Source: Fusarium oxysporum f. sp. lycopersici 4287 (taxonomy: Eukaryota; Ascomycota; Sordariomycetes; Hypocreales; Nectriaceae). From it: a stretch of 64,000 nt of DNA. The stretch is from contig NC_030998.1 in NCBI RefSeq assembly GCF_000149955.1, positions 1,468,020-1,532,019 of the forward strand, given 5' to 3'. The notes below the pieces were generated by a model. It did not search any database and was not told the origin of the DNA. It saw nothing but the letters and a program-made list of their open reading frames with translations. The first letter of the stretch is position 1; each line of letters begins with the position of its first letter. Shown here piece after piece: positions 45,357 to 56,439 of this stretch. A program made the position numbers and the translations under genes.

Positions 45357-47402
45357 TTAGGATTTGTTGGGGGCTTGGATGTCTTCCACGTCTTCGTCGT
45401 CGATTCGTTTTGCGCGGCGTGCTGCGATGCCGACATCTTCGACGTTGGAAAAGTCCGCGACGCCAAAGACTTCATCCATGCGTTCCAGTGAGATCTGTGA
45501 ATCATTCGAGTCAGATTCTGGGTGAGTGCATGCATGGGGATGACTTACGCCCTTGGTTTCTGGGATCCAGTATGCAGCAATCGCCATGAACAGGTTAAAC
45601 GATCCAAAGATGAAGTACGCTCTCCATGGATCGTGCAAAAGCATGACTGGTGTTGACTTTGATACTGCAAGGTTATGTACCCAGTGAGTAAAGGATGCGA
45701 GGGCAACGTTGTATGCACGAAGTCGATTCGTTGGAATTTCAGAGACATAGATCCATGCTATGGAGATCAGTACGATAACCAGACCGCCAAAGTCTGAAAA
45801 CTTACAGACAGGACCCCAACTCATGTTGAATGCCGCAGCAAAGATGTATATCATCGCCAAAGCAGCAATCCCCGCTGGAGGAGGATGATCGCCCTCTCCA
45901 GGCTCAGGACCGAAGCGGAGATACTAGCAACGTCAGTGGGAGTGAAAAGGGGGAGCGGATTACATACAAAACCGACGAAGAACATGCAGAATGCTTGGAT
46001 TGCACCGCCGAACATGAATGACTTGCGACGACCGAGGGAATCGGCGAGGAAGAAGATGAAGATCAAACATGTAACGACTTTGACGACGCCGTAGATCTGA
46101 AAAGTGTCAGTGAGTGATGGGGGGAGAAGCTGTAAAGGTTCTTACTCCTTGTGCGAACAGTGCAGTTGTTGTACTACTGAGACCTAAACCGCTGAAGATC
46201 TATCAAACATTAACGTGAGCACCTGACGAGCATAAGAAAAGACTTACAGTTGGTGCGTAGTAGTTAATAGCACCAGTCTGCACTTCGTTAGCAACCATTT
46301 GTCCAAACTGTCCAGCTGTAGAAGTAACTCACCCCCGTCCATTGCCCAAGCGTAACAATAGCCACCGTCAAAAGCGCTCTCTTCCTATTCCACGGTAAAG
46401 TCCAACACTCTTTCTGAATAGCCCAGAACCCCGTATCCTGCATGACCTCCCTCTCCTGATCAATCTGCGTCTTCAACTCCAACAGCTCCTGCTGAATATA
46501 CGCATGATCCACCGGCAACTTTCTCACATCTGAAAGAACAGCTCCAGCCTTCTCCCACTGATCTCGAGACGCTAGCCAGCGTGGCGATTCTGGACAGAAG
46601 AGCATGCTGAAGAAGAGTAATGCTGGACAGATGGATTGGCACGCTAGGGGGACCATCCATGTTGCTTTACCGGGGAGATGCAGAAGGGAGCCGTAGTTGA
46701 TGAAGTAGGCTGTCATGCCGCCGAGGACGAGGAGGAGTTGGAAGAAGCCGACGAGAAAACCGCGGATTGCGCGGGGGGAGTTTTCGGAGACGTATGTTGG
46801 AGCGAGCATTGTTCCTGCGCCGAGACCGAGACCTTCGACGAATCTGCAGCCATCAACATCTAGTCATGAAGCGCTGGTTGATGTCATGGAACTTACCGTC
46901 CGATATAGAAGACTGAGAGGTGACCGTAAGAAAACGCTTGCATGATACCACCGATGAAACCCGTCACCGCAACAAGAAGCAGCGCTGGCTTTCGACCCTT
47001 GCGATCGGCAAATGGACTGGACAGGAGAGCTCCAGCGATAGCACCGGCTTGCATTGTCGTGACGAGGTTTCCTGCTAGATCAGCTGCGTCTTCTTTTGGC
47101 CGAGTGTCAAGACCAAACTCCCTGTTAAACCTGTGTCAGCGGGGGTCCCATCGCAAGGCAGCTTTGAAACAAACCGTTTGAAGTCTGGCATAGCCAGCAC
47201 GCCACCAATGATACCTGCATCGACTCCAAACAGCGCTCCAGCAAAACACGCCTATAAATGTTAGTCCACTATCCCTGAATCATTGCAGCGAATATCCTAC
47301 TGAAGCCGTCAAAGCGATGACACGCCAGTTGTAAATCTCCGGCGGATCAACACGGATAGCATCATTGCGCACAATGCGCCGAAACATGCCATGTATCGTC
47401 AT
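45357..47402 (-). CDS. MFS sugar/carboxylate transporter of the sugar porter family
   Basis: About nine exons join into roughly 530 aa with twelve membrane helices. Visible marks are the N-terminal MTIHGMFRRIVRNDAIRVDPPEIYNWRV, which is reminiscent of quinate and galacturonate permeases, then DAGIIGGVL, FADRKGRKP in the helix 2-3 loop, GRFVEGLGLGAGTM, PESPRWL after helix 6, GAINYYAPTIF, DSLGRRKSF, and IPETKGISLERMDEVFG before the acidic C-terminal tail. The promoter carries two copies of a 14-bp motif that recurs beside the next regulator gene, so uptake of the inducer of that cluster is a likely job. Substrate unknown, plausibly a sugar acid or hydroxy acid. Confidence 0.88.
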
Positions 47403-47577
47403 CTTCACTCACTTCTATCGGATAAGAGATTAAAGAAGGATTGACGATAGGAATTAAGCTTACGAGAGCACCATGGTTTTAAGTAGTGGAGACAATGAAG
47501 GTCAACACCCTCTTTTACGGGAAGGCAAACAAGCATAATGCGGGGTGTAGATCATGTCCTGGGGTAGAACATACCGG

Positions 47578-47591
47578 CGGGGAGTCTCGGG
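47578..47591 (+). promoter_or_regulatory. candidate Zn2Cys6 site, copy 1 (CGGGGAGTCTCGGG)
   Basis: An exact 14-mer 176 bases upstream of the MFS transporter start. It reads as CGG-N7-CGG, a direct repeat of the triplet that Zn2Cys6 factors bind, and contains the mirror core GAGTCTC. The same 14-mer is at 47625 and 50123. Confidence 0.6.
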
Positions 47592-47624
47592 CGCGTGATT
47601 CGATGATGGGCTTGGCGGACGACG

Positions 47625-47638
47625 CGGGGAGTCTCGGG
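47625..47638 (+). promoter_or_regulatory. candidate Zn2Cys6 site, copy 2
   Basis: An exact copy of CGGGGAGTCTCGGG, 34 bases past the end of copy 1 and 223 bases upstream of the transporter start. It extends to 16 identical bases (adding TA) with the copy at 50123. Confidence 0.6.
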
Positions 47639-47992
47639 TAGAGGCGTAGGCTATCGGTTTGGAGGGGTTTTGATGTATAGGTCAGCAAGTATTGCAGAAT
47701 ACAGAAGCATTGTGCGCTGTTCGCTTGGTTTATTGAGGCCGCTGGTTGGGGTATGCATAATCTCGGAGCTCTTACGTTGGGGGCTGAGCGGGAGGGCTGC
47801 CTCTTGCGCCCGTAATACAACAAATCACCGTGCATGATGTAACCTGTCTCGTATATTCGTTCACTTCAGTATCTGGGCAACAAAATCCCACTGCAAGATA
47901 CAGTTGATTGTGCATTAAGGGTATCACAAATCACATTCAACACCGCCCCAATCGTACAAAGCCTCGCTGTCAGGTCTTCCGACAAAGCAGCG

Positions 47993-50087
47993 TCACCGAT
48001 GCTGACCATCCCAAAGTGCATCTGGGTTCTCCCAAATCTGTCCCAGTTCTGATCTTAATGAAGGTGTAGGCCAACCACATCTCTTCTGACATGTATCCAG
48101 CATTTCTAATACACATTCACGCTCTCGGGGATTCTGCATGAACATCCCGGCTGCATAAGCTGTCAGATTATACAAATCCAAAGATTGCATTGGGGACCTA
48201 CCAATGAAGAGACATTGCGAGGACAGCATGCTCGATGCATCCTCTGTAAGCGTCATGCCAATTCCGCATACCATCTTTATACTCTCTTGAATCTCCTTCT
48301 GGCGCTTGAGTAGGCCTTGGATGCCGTCTAAATGAGGTTCATGTGCGGTGATGAGGATCTTGGAGCAATGGTGAAGCTGCACAGCGAGTCCTGTCTCAAT
48401 CAGTATCAGGCCCAGCTTCACAGTTGGTGATTGCTTACCAAAGCATTGAGGATGTATCAAATGTGGCTGAAACAGTTCACTCTCCCGATTCCCCATGGTC
48501 GGCAACGCTGAGAACTCAATTGTTAGATGAGACTGCCACTCATCCAACATCTTCCTCAACGCCTTCGCCCAACCAATCCTCCCAGTCAGCCCCTCCACTT
48601 CAACAGACGAATCAACGGCGCAAAAGTTAATAACCTGCGCCATTATCCATACAGCACGAGAAGCTAACTCATGACTATCTAGATCCGCGTATCCCTTCTT
48701 GGGCATCCATGTACTATATGTTCTCCTCTTCTCACGGAAAGCAACCCAAATATCCTGTCGTAACCAAGCCCACCACGTCGTACTTTCAAGGCTCGATGTT
48801 TCAACTTCAATCTGGCGAGATCTCAAGATCCAGAAGACACCTTGGAGATGTTGTTGCCAATCTTTGCGTGACCCTCGTAGCATCTCATACGTTGAGACCA
48901 TAAGCGTTGTCGCCATGAGTTCCTGACTATTCTGATACGTCGAATAACGCATAGCTTTCTGAACATAGTGAAGAGTTTGGTAGTAATACTGCAGTGCAGT
49001 GTTTTGCGACGGACGCTGATTGGAAGGGATGGTTTCGTCGAGGGATTGGTGATAGCATGATAATGCGAGAATGGCGTTGAGAAGACCCGCATTTCGGACT
49101 GCTAGATGAGGAACTCGCGTAGAAAATGTCCGAGCTGGATCGAACAAGTCAAGCTGATAAGAGATCAGTATGCATGCACCTGCAGAACGTGACCAACATA
49201 CCCATGAACATATGCGGTGCAAGAAGTTCTGAAACAAGGTCTGTTCTCGATCGAGGAGTGATATACTCCGCGGGGCCTGCCATAAGCTTTCTTCGGAAAC
49301 ATTCGCTGCATGGTCATTGACTGCATCCCGGGTCGGTGGTTGAGCATCGATGATCCTTGTTGCTTTCTGCAATGGCGTGATGTCGCTATCTGCTTGACCA
49401 TCGGGCGATGTATCGAGTAGTTCGCCGTCGAGGCCCAAGGGTGCATCAGCGTCTGGGAAGGCTTCGTTCGATGCATCGTTGGCGAGGATGCCGAACCATC
49501 GAACTGCAGCGACGCTGGCTGATGCTGCTGGTGTTGTTGAGTTTGAGTCGGATTGTCCTCCAGACCAGTCATAGTAGGGTAGCTGCTGTGCCTGAACATT
49601 CGCATCCCAGTTCAAACCCTCAGCAACATGTACATTCTGAGCAGCACCCAAACCGGCGTGCGACTGCGACGCAGCAATCGATCGCACAGTCTGCGTCAAC
49701 TCATCCTGCGAACTAATAATCTGCCCCAACTGTCTCAGGATCTCCAGACTCGCAGGATCAAAGCTGCCATAAACGTCAGCATTTGTCTTCCAAGCAGGGA
49801 TGAACTCACGTAGAATGATCCTTCTCAGTATTATCATACGAACAAGAAATATTCAACGACGCACAGAATCCACACGTCGGCTGCACATTATCACACTTTG
49901 TCTTACGCGCTCTGCATACATGACACGCCTTGAGACTCCTCTTCCTGGGATATCGCGGATCGGACGCGGGTTGACGCGGTCGCTTGCGTGCATTGTCCTC
50001 CGACATTGTGAGGATGTAAGGATCGGGGAGATGTGTGATTACTTCCCGACGAGTTGAGGGGGGAAATGTCTTGGCGGTGTTGGTCAT
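47993..50087 (-). CDS. Zn2Cys6 transcription factor (Fungal_trans_2-like)
   Basis: Five exons give about 620 aa. The zinc cluster CHVCRARKTKCDNVQPTCGFC lies in exon 1 behind a basic stretch (RKRPRQPASDPRYPRKRSLKA). Exon 1 joins exon 2 as DHST-FDPASLEIL. Three later introns are in frame and look coding if ignored: their donors follow ICSW, QCFG and CLFI. After a Gln-rich linker, LDLFDPARTFSTRVPHLAVRNAGLLNAILALSCYH marks the PF11951 regulatory domain. The start is either ATG 50087 or 50006; both precede the zinc cluster. The gene lies between a transporter and a divergent oxidoreductase whose promoters share a 14-bp motif, so it is the natural candidate regulator of both and of itself. Confidence 0.88.
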
Positions 50088-50122
50088 GAGAATAGGATAT
50101 GCACGTGCTGTGTGACCCCTCA

Positions 50123-50136
50123 CGGGGAGTCTCGGG
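50123..50136 (+). promoter_or_regulatory. candidate Zn2Cys6 site, copy 3, in the divergent promoter
   Basis: An exact copy of CGGGGAGTCTCGGG in the roughly 210-base region between the regulator and the FAD oxidoreductase, 161-174 bases before the oxidoreductase ATG and 36 bases before the regulator's upstream ATG. One site could serve both directions. Confidence 0.6.
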
Positions 50137-50240
50137 TATGGGGAAGTGAAACGCAGATCTGGGGAGATCGGCGGGAGAAGGATTCTGTGAGACGAATTAA
50201 AACAAGACGATTCCCATGTTTGCTCGATATTTACTTTTGC

Positions 50241-50250
50241 AGTCTCGGGT
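50241..50250 (+). promoter_or_regulatory. partial copy of the 14-bp motif
   Basis: AGTCTCGGGT, the right 9 bases of the motif plus the following T, lies 47-56 bases before the oxidoreductase ATG. It lacks the left CGG triplet, so it may be a weak or half site. Confidence 0.4.
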
Positions 50251-50296
50251 TGTCATTTATTGAGTTGATTGTTGGTGAACTTACCAGCCACCAAAG

Positions 50297-51991
50297 ATGG
50301 GCGAACTCTCTGAGCCTCCCAATGGCCATGTCAAAAACAGCGTCTCGTGGCAAACAGCTCATTTAAAAACCCGACCAAAACACTTCTCAACAGACATTCT
50401 CATCGCAGGCGGTGGATTGGGCGGTGTCGCAGCTGCGCTCGGAGCTCTCCGTCGAGGCCGGCATGTTTTTCTCACTGAAGAATATGACTGGCTAGGCGGC
50501 CAATTGACCAGCCAAGCTGTACCTCCTGATGAACATACCTGGGTTGAGCAATTCGGCGTAACACGGTCGTATCGTGCTCTACGTGATGGCATACGACAGT
50601 ATTATCGCGATAATTACCCGTTGACAGAGGAGGCGAGACGAAGGGCGCAGTTGAATCCTGGGGCGGGACATGTCAGCAAACTTTGTCATGAGCCGAGAGT
50701 TGCTGTGGCTGTTATCGAAGCCATGCTCATGCCGTTTATCGGTAGTGGACTTCTCACTGTTAAGAAATGCGTCAAGGCTGTTTCTTGTGAGATGGTTGGG
50801 CAAGTTGTGAGGTCTGTGGAGTTCCGAAAACTGGATGATGGAGGGACTTTCACTGTTGACGCAAAGTACGTCATTGATGCTACAGAGCTAGGAGATTTGC
50901 TACCAATCACCAAGACGCCATATGTGACGGGATTTGAGTCTCGAAAGGATACAGGAGAGCCGAGTGCGCCGGAGGAAGCGCAGCCTCAGAACTCTCAAGC
51001 TGTATCGATTTGTTTCGCCGTGGATCACATCGAGGGCGAAGACCATACAATTCCCAAGCCTGAGAGATACGATCACTGGAGAAGCTGTCATCCTGACTTT
51101 TGGGGTGCGCCATTGCTTGGCCTCAAAGCACCGCATCCTCGAACTCTTGAGATTGTTGAGCGAGAGTTTACGCCAAATCCGAACGATGATCCAGCTTCAG
51201 TGATTTCAGACCAGAGAAAGTCAGGAGGCGATATGAATCTCTGGACATTTCGACGAATTGCAGCCAAAGACAACTTTATCCCTGGGGTGTATCGTTCAGA
51301 TATCTGCCTTGTAAACTGGCCCATGATCGACTACTTCGAAAAGCCTATCATCGATGTCTCAGAGGCTGAACTTCAAGAACGTCTCGCTGAAGCTGCGTCT
51401 TTGTCGTACAGTATGCTGTACTACCTCCAAACAGACTGCCCACGCGCCGATGGAAAGGGTACAGGCTACCCTGGTCTTCGCTTGAGAGGTGATATCACAG
51501 GTACAGAACACGGTCTCGCCATGGCCCCCTACGTCCGTGAATCTCGACGCATTAAAGCTATCACCACAGTTGTGGAGCAAGATCTCTCCCTTGACGTCCG
51601 CGGTTCCAAAGGCGCAGTGCACTATCCTGATAGTGTCGGCGTAGGCATGTATCGCATCGACCTTCATCCATCGACTGGCGGTGACAACTATATCGATGTA
51701 GCCTGCTGCCCATTCGAGATTCCACTTGGTGCTTTGATACCAGTTGAGAGACCTAACTTACTCGCAGCTTCAAAGAATATCGGGACTACGCATATTACGA
51801 ATGGATGTTACAGGTTACATCCTGTTGAGTGGAATATTGGTGAGGCAGCGGGGTTGTTGGCAGCGCATTGTTTGGACAAGGAATTATCGCCGCATGAAGT
51901 ACGGGGGAAGAAGCAGTTGTTTCAAGAGTTTCAGGATATGATCATCAGAGAGGGTATTGAGACGGAGTGGCCTGATGTATCTGGATACTAA
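50297..51991 (+). CDS. FAD-dependent oxidoreductase (PF12831 type)
   Basis: A single exon encodes 564 aa. The Rossmann FAD-binding motif DILIAGGGLGGVAAALGALRRG is at about 33-54, followed by FLTEEYDWLGGQLTSQAVPPDEH, the start pattern of the FAD_oxidored family, then VIDATELGDLLP and the C-terminal ASKNIGTTHITNGCYRLHPVEWNIGEAAG flavin-contact segment. There is no signal peptide, so it is probably cytosolic. Members of this family sit in bacterial and fungal carbohydrate-use loci, but few have known substrates. The gene is divergently transcribed from the Zn2Cys6 regulator and shares its promoter motif. Confidence 0.9.
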   Translation: MGELSEPPNGHVKNSVSWQTAHLKTRPKHFSTDILIAGGGLGGVAAALGALRRGRHVFLTEEYDWLGGQLTSQAVPPDEHTWVEQFGVTRSYRALRDGIRQYYRDNYPLTEEARRRAQLNPGAGHVSKLCHEPRVAVAVIEAMLMPFIGSGLLTVKKCVKAVSCEMVGQVVRSVEFRKLDDGGTFTVDAKYVIDATELGDLLPITKTPYVTGFESRKDTGEPSAPEEAQPQNSQAVSICFAVDHIEGEDHTIPKPERYDHWRSCHPDFWGAPLLGLKAPHPRTLEIVEREFTPNPNDDPASVISDQRKSGGDMNLWTFRRIAAKDNFIPGVYRSDICLVNWPMIDYFEKPIIDVSEAELQERLAEAASLSYSMLYYLQTDCPRADGKGTGYPGLRLRGDITGTEHGLAMAPYVRESRRIKAITTVVEQDLSLDVRGSKGAVHYPDSVGVGMYRIDLHPSTGGDNYIDVACCPFEIPLGALIPVERPNLLAASKNIGTTHITNGCYRLHPVEWNIGEAAGLLAAHCLDKELSPHEVRGKKQLFQEFQDMIIREGIETEWPDVSGY

Positions 51992-52148
51992 TCAGGGTTC
52001 GTAGAGTTGCGATGGTAGGTAATGATGAGTAGAATTAGCTTAAGAGTTTTGTATCAAGACATAGATGATGGAATGAAAGATTAGTGAAATCCAACCACAG
52101 ACTACTTGCAAGAGACTGCATGAAAACCCAATCTATAGCGGTAGGCAC

Positions 52149-52940
52149 TCAAATCTCATATGGCTTTTGAAGCTGATTCCCCTCAACCTGCTCCGCAAAC
52201 TTTGGAATGTGAGTAGTATGGCACCACGGCTTCAAGCTCTCTTCCTTCCGAATCGTGGCCGCAAAGCATCCCAGCCATCCCTCACGAGGCAAAGCGTTGT
52301 TTACTTCCTCGCGCGTCTTCTCATGAATGATCTTTCCGAAGTCTTTGACATTTGGATGTTCACCAACATTATCGTAGATCGTAGCCAGTTGGATGAGTTG
52401 CCCGAGAAAAGTGATTCTTCCCTCAGTGCCGAGATCTTGATGACGAATTATAGTCTCGCAAACGGCTTCGGCTTGGTCTTTGGTAGAGCCGTTGTCTTGA
52501 AGGAGGTTGAGAGCTTGGAAGCCGCCTTGAAACTCAAAAGAAAGGCGGGTTGAGGACATGTTTTCATCGGTGGTGCCGATGTCATGGAGGAGGCATGTTA
52601 GTGCCAGGGTCGAAGGGGAGAGAGTGCCAGCATGCTCTGGGAACTGCTGTCGGAGAATGACAGTCGCTGGTGGAAAGGTCTGTTAGGATGTGGAGTTCTT
52701 CGGAGGTCAGCTTGACTTACACCAGTAGTAAACTCTCATGGAATGGTTATAAGTCTGCTTCAGGAGTTTATCTTTGGCATGTTGCCGTGTCTTCTCGACA
52801 ATTGGGTCGTCGTTTGGGAACTGGATGCTCTCAACATCAACGTACTCAGGTTCATTGATGTAAGGTCCATTCTTGAAGATCTTCCCGGCGTCAACTGGGA
52901 CTGCAGTCCATCCATTGATGGCGACGTCGTCGGAGCTCAT
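52149..52940 (-). CDS. cyanamide hydratase-like HD-domain protein
   Basis: Two exons give about 245 aa. The first starts MSSDDVAINGWTAVPVD, the common N-terminus of the Ddi2/cyanamide hydratase family, and ends NHSMRVYYW with the first metal His. The intron uses the AG after CCACC, giving YYW-STVILRQQFPEH. The HD pair is in TCLLHDIGTT, a further His in IIRHQDLG and a late Asp in LIQLATIYDNVG, completing the H-HD-D metal site. Cyanamide hydratases turn cyanamide into urea; related fungal HD proteins may act on other nitriles or isocyanides. A 22-bp imperfect direct repeat lies upstream. Confidence 0.88.
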
Positions 52941-53305
52941 GTTGAGAATAGCGTAAGAATTGACAAGACACAGAGAGAGAAAATTGATAGTGAGATTGAG
53001 GATACAAAGACGAAATGAGAGAGAAATGCGACGAATAAATAGTGAAAACTCGGCGCTGTATTTCTAATCAAGACTATCAACCTGAGGACGTCGTTTGAGG
53101 GGTAACGTGCGACTACCAACCTAAGGCCGTCGGTTTTGGAGTTTTGGCCTCGATGATGATAAGGTGTGTTATGTCATCATGCCCGCTGACATCTTTGCGT
53201 CATTATCACGAGGCATAAACTTCACGTCCATTGAGTTGGAACTTCTTATAATAAATGTTAAACAGATTCCTATTTCATCAGTGAAATCACAAGCGCCTTG
53301 GAAAT
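52941..53305. other. intergenic region, cyanamide hydratase promoter
   Basis: About 365 bases. The direct repeat is the only structure I see. Confidence 0.5.
53072..53136. promoter_or_regulatory. imperfect direct repeat upstream of the cyanamide hydratase gene
   Basis: GACTATCAACCTGAGGACGTCG at 53072 recurs as GACTACCAACCTAAGGCCGTCG at 53111, 19 of 22 bases matching and 39 bases apart, about 130-195 bases before the ATG. Spaced repeated elements in a promoter suggest a regulator site; this is inference. Confidence 0.45.
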
Positions 53306-55447
53306 TTAGACCTTTCCAGCGACAAGCTCATATGAAGGCGGTGGGGCCTCAGACGCAGGCAACTCGGCCTCATGTCGAACAGCCGGAGTTGAGGGACCTG
53401 CCTCAACTTCCCTTGGTCGAAGAAGTTCCTGCAAATCCTTTCTTCCAACAGCCTTGATGAACTTGACAGCTTCTTGATTCTCTTTAGCTGTAGGATCAGC
53501 ACCGTAATCCATCAACTTCGCCGTCAAGTTGTAATCAAGTTTCATCAGCGCCAGCATCAGAGGCGTTCTGTTCAGTCCATCGACCTCATTGACATCAACA
53601 CCTTGTGCTAGCAGCGCCTCAACAGTGTTCTGACGGTTGACGTCGATGGAGTATGTGAGGAGCGTTTGGCCCGAGATCATGCGAACCTTGGTGTTGACGG
53701 CTCGGCTCAGAAGCGCTTGCACTACAGGGGTACTGGGCATTTCGACAGCGTGACATATAGCTGGCAGACCGAAGGTTATATCAACCGTTTCAGGACTCGC
53801 ACCATTAGCCATCAACATCTTCATAACCTCAACCTTCTCGTCGTTGTTCAAAAATGGATTTCTGATAACCTTAATGAGAATAGGTTGCTGAAGCGCATCT
53901 GTCCCATCAACATCGGCACCCCCCTCGATGAGTTTCTTCACGATCTGGAATCTCTTCATTCCTATTGAAGCCTCTAGAATACTCGTGCCAAGAACATTCA
54001 ACAGTTTCGCACTTGCGCCTTTGTCAAGGAGTAGTCCAACCATATCGGCGTTGCCGCTTTGGACAGCTGTGTAGAGAATGGAATGTTTGATCGCACTTTC
54101 GGCATTGGGATCGGCGCCGTGATCGAGGAGGATATTGGCAAGTTCGACGTTGCCCTTTTTGACAGCGTATACGATGATCTCCTCGCCTATTGCATCCTTG
54201 GCATTTGCGTTGGCGCCGTGGGCAAGAAGAAGACGGGTGATCTCGATGTTGTCCGTCTTGACGACCTGTACAATGACTTCCTCTCGCCTCTCATTCTTTG
54301 CATTAACTGGAGCGCCATTCTCAAGGAGAAACTTGATACCGTCCAGGTTGCCTTTAGCAACAACATCAACAAAGTAGGGCTTTCCAGTCTTTGATTTGCC
54401 GTGTACACTCTCCCCAGAATCGATAAGCATCCTGGCGATCTTGAGACTTCCAACAGAAGCAGCCTTGAATAAGGTCGGTAGCTTGTTGCTTTGTGCCCCA
54501 GCTTGTAGAAGAAGACACGCGGTTCCAACTTGATCGTATCTTATGGCGCACTTTAGTGGTGTATCCCCGTCTTCGTTTCGACCGTTGACGTTTGCGGCTT
54601 GGGAGATTAGGCCGGAGACTTGTTGCTCGTCTCCACGAGTGGCGGCTTGACAGAGCGTTGAGACCAATGGATCGTGTTTGCGGAAGCCTGATGTGAGAGC
54701 TCTAAAGAATGAGGAACCTTTGGGACGGCGACAGTTGTTTACCGGGCTTTGAACAAGTGGTGGTGAAGACATTGATGACGATGCTATGGGCGGCGATGTC
54801 GTCGTTGATGCGGGCACTGAATACGAAGGTGGTGCTACTTCTTTCTCCGCGACAGGGGTTTTCTCGCTGTTGGACATGGTATCCTTTTGGGCAGTAGTAT
54901 CCGGTTTGACAAGCCTCTTGTTCAGAGCCGACTTTACTGCTTCTTGAGCTTGATGGGTAAAATAACCCGAGCCAGATGGGCCTAAAGAATCATCCTTCCT
55001 GGCTGGATATTAGAAAGTGAGTCAATATTTGGAACTGGCAACGCACCTAACGAGGCGAGTGTAAACCTCAAGCATGTCATTGTAAACACTAAGGCAGTCT
55101 TCATGTGCCTTCAAGAATTCACTGTCCGATCCTGCTACATTCTCTGGCTGCCAACTGTCGAGTTGCATACGTAGAAACTCGAGTGCTGTTTCGTAAGTCT
55201 TCAAGAGCGGAATGAGAGTGTTGCGAGTATCGCGAAGCTTTCGGCTGTCGGGTTTAACATGGAGGAGCTCTTCCAATTCGCCCATTCTGCGCTTCAGCTC
55301 ATCAAGACCAGACGATATGATTTTCAGCTCAAGAACGTGCTGTTCATCTCGTTCGGCTACCTTGTCTGCGGCAGCTGCACAAGAGGCTGTGCGCTTCGAG
55401 ATGGAGCTGCACAGGTTGATGAGATCGATGGAGGTTGCCGCAGTCAT
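53306..55447 (-). CDS. ankyrin-repeat protein with possible HeLo-like N-terminal domain
   Basis: Two exons (55447-55047 and 54998-53306) total 2094 nt and give 697 aa. The 48-nt intron has GTGCGT and CCAG ends, and the junction VR-KDDSLG keeps frame, so the two parts are one gene and not neighbours. Residues 1-135 are helical, with TAATSIDLINLCSSISKRTASC followed by amphipathic helices; this recalls HeLo-like domains at the start of fungal STAND and related proteins. After a Ser/Pro-rich linker come about ten ankyrin repeats (for example GNVELANILLDHGADPNAE). The tail is Pro/Glu-rich. A role in cell-death signalling is only suggested by the architecture. Confidence 0.75.
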
Positions 55448-56439
55448 GATCGTGGGTTCTGGACGTTGTGTTGGTGATGGTTGATTAGATTGGGGTCAGT
55501 CTGGTAATATATAATGGGGGGAGGTAGCCAATGCTTGGCTGTCAGGTGTTATACCTGATGTGTGATATTTCGGCCGAGCTGGTCGTGGGTTGATGACGAT
55601 AATTGACAGGGGCATTGACATGGGTGCGTGGCGCGGCGTAGCGTCGAGACTAACAGCCCTACAACATGATTCTCTCATGTGTACCTTTCTCGGAGCATCC
55701 TTTTCTCATCCGGCCATTTATACGAGTCAATCCTCCATCTAATCATGTTTCTATTGAGATTTCAAAGGTAGGTAGCACTTCCACATCCACCAATATCTCT
55801 GCCAATGGCCAAGTCTGCTGAAAAGCCCTACCGAATACCTCATGCACCTCAGCGGCTTGGCACAACCCAATGTGGCATAGCCACCACACAGTTGATCCTT
55901 CGTCCAGGACGTTTTGGGAAATCCTTTCGATGCTGCGTGAAATGCTTATGGATTGGCAACCTTCTCGAATGCGCACTACAAGGTTCTGGTGGTGGACCGC
56001 GTCATTAAAGTAGGACGTTAAAAACTTCGGAATCGAGGCTCTAAGTTAAGTGACCCTGTGAAGAGGTCTCTTTGGGAATGGAAGGTTGGTGGTTGGGAAA
56101 ACTTGGCGGTGCCGAGAATGGTGCTTTGGCGGAAAGGCTCTACTGTGAGGTGAGCCGCCTTATGGTGTCATCCGAGGCACCAAGTGGGCAAGGGCCTTAT
56201 CAGGGACTTGGGACGAAACAATATCAACAATATAATAACCGGCCATGTGATTTATCGCAAAGTGCAGTGTGGGTTCATTAGACTAGCGAACAGAACACCT
56301 GGCTACACAGGTTGGCTCACAGTATGCTATAGTACATCGCCAGTCCCTCTTTGATACATCAACCATTGTCCCCAAAAGCAACAACAAAACCAAACGTCCA
56401 CGATTCTCCAACTTGACCACAACAGTAGAGATTCATCGT
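55448..56439. other. 1 kb intergenic region
   Basis: I see no gene. Short ORFs on both strands have no domain. Confidence 0.5.

Larger units (their letters stand above)
47403..47992. other. transporter promoter and regulator 3' flank
   Basis: Intergenic. Apart from the two motif copies I see no gene. The overlapping 106-codon minus-strand ORF has no support. Confidence 0.5.

Noticed and set aside
55022..55447. Independent small gene upstream of the ankyrin gene
   Set aside because: A GT-AG intron at 55046-54999 joins it in frame with the ankyrin ORF.
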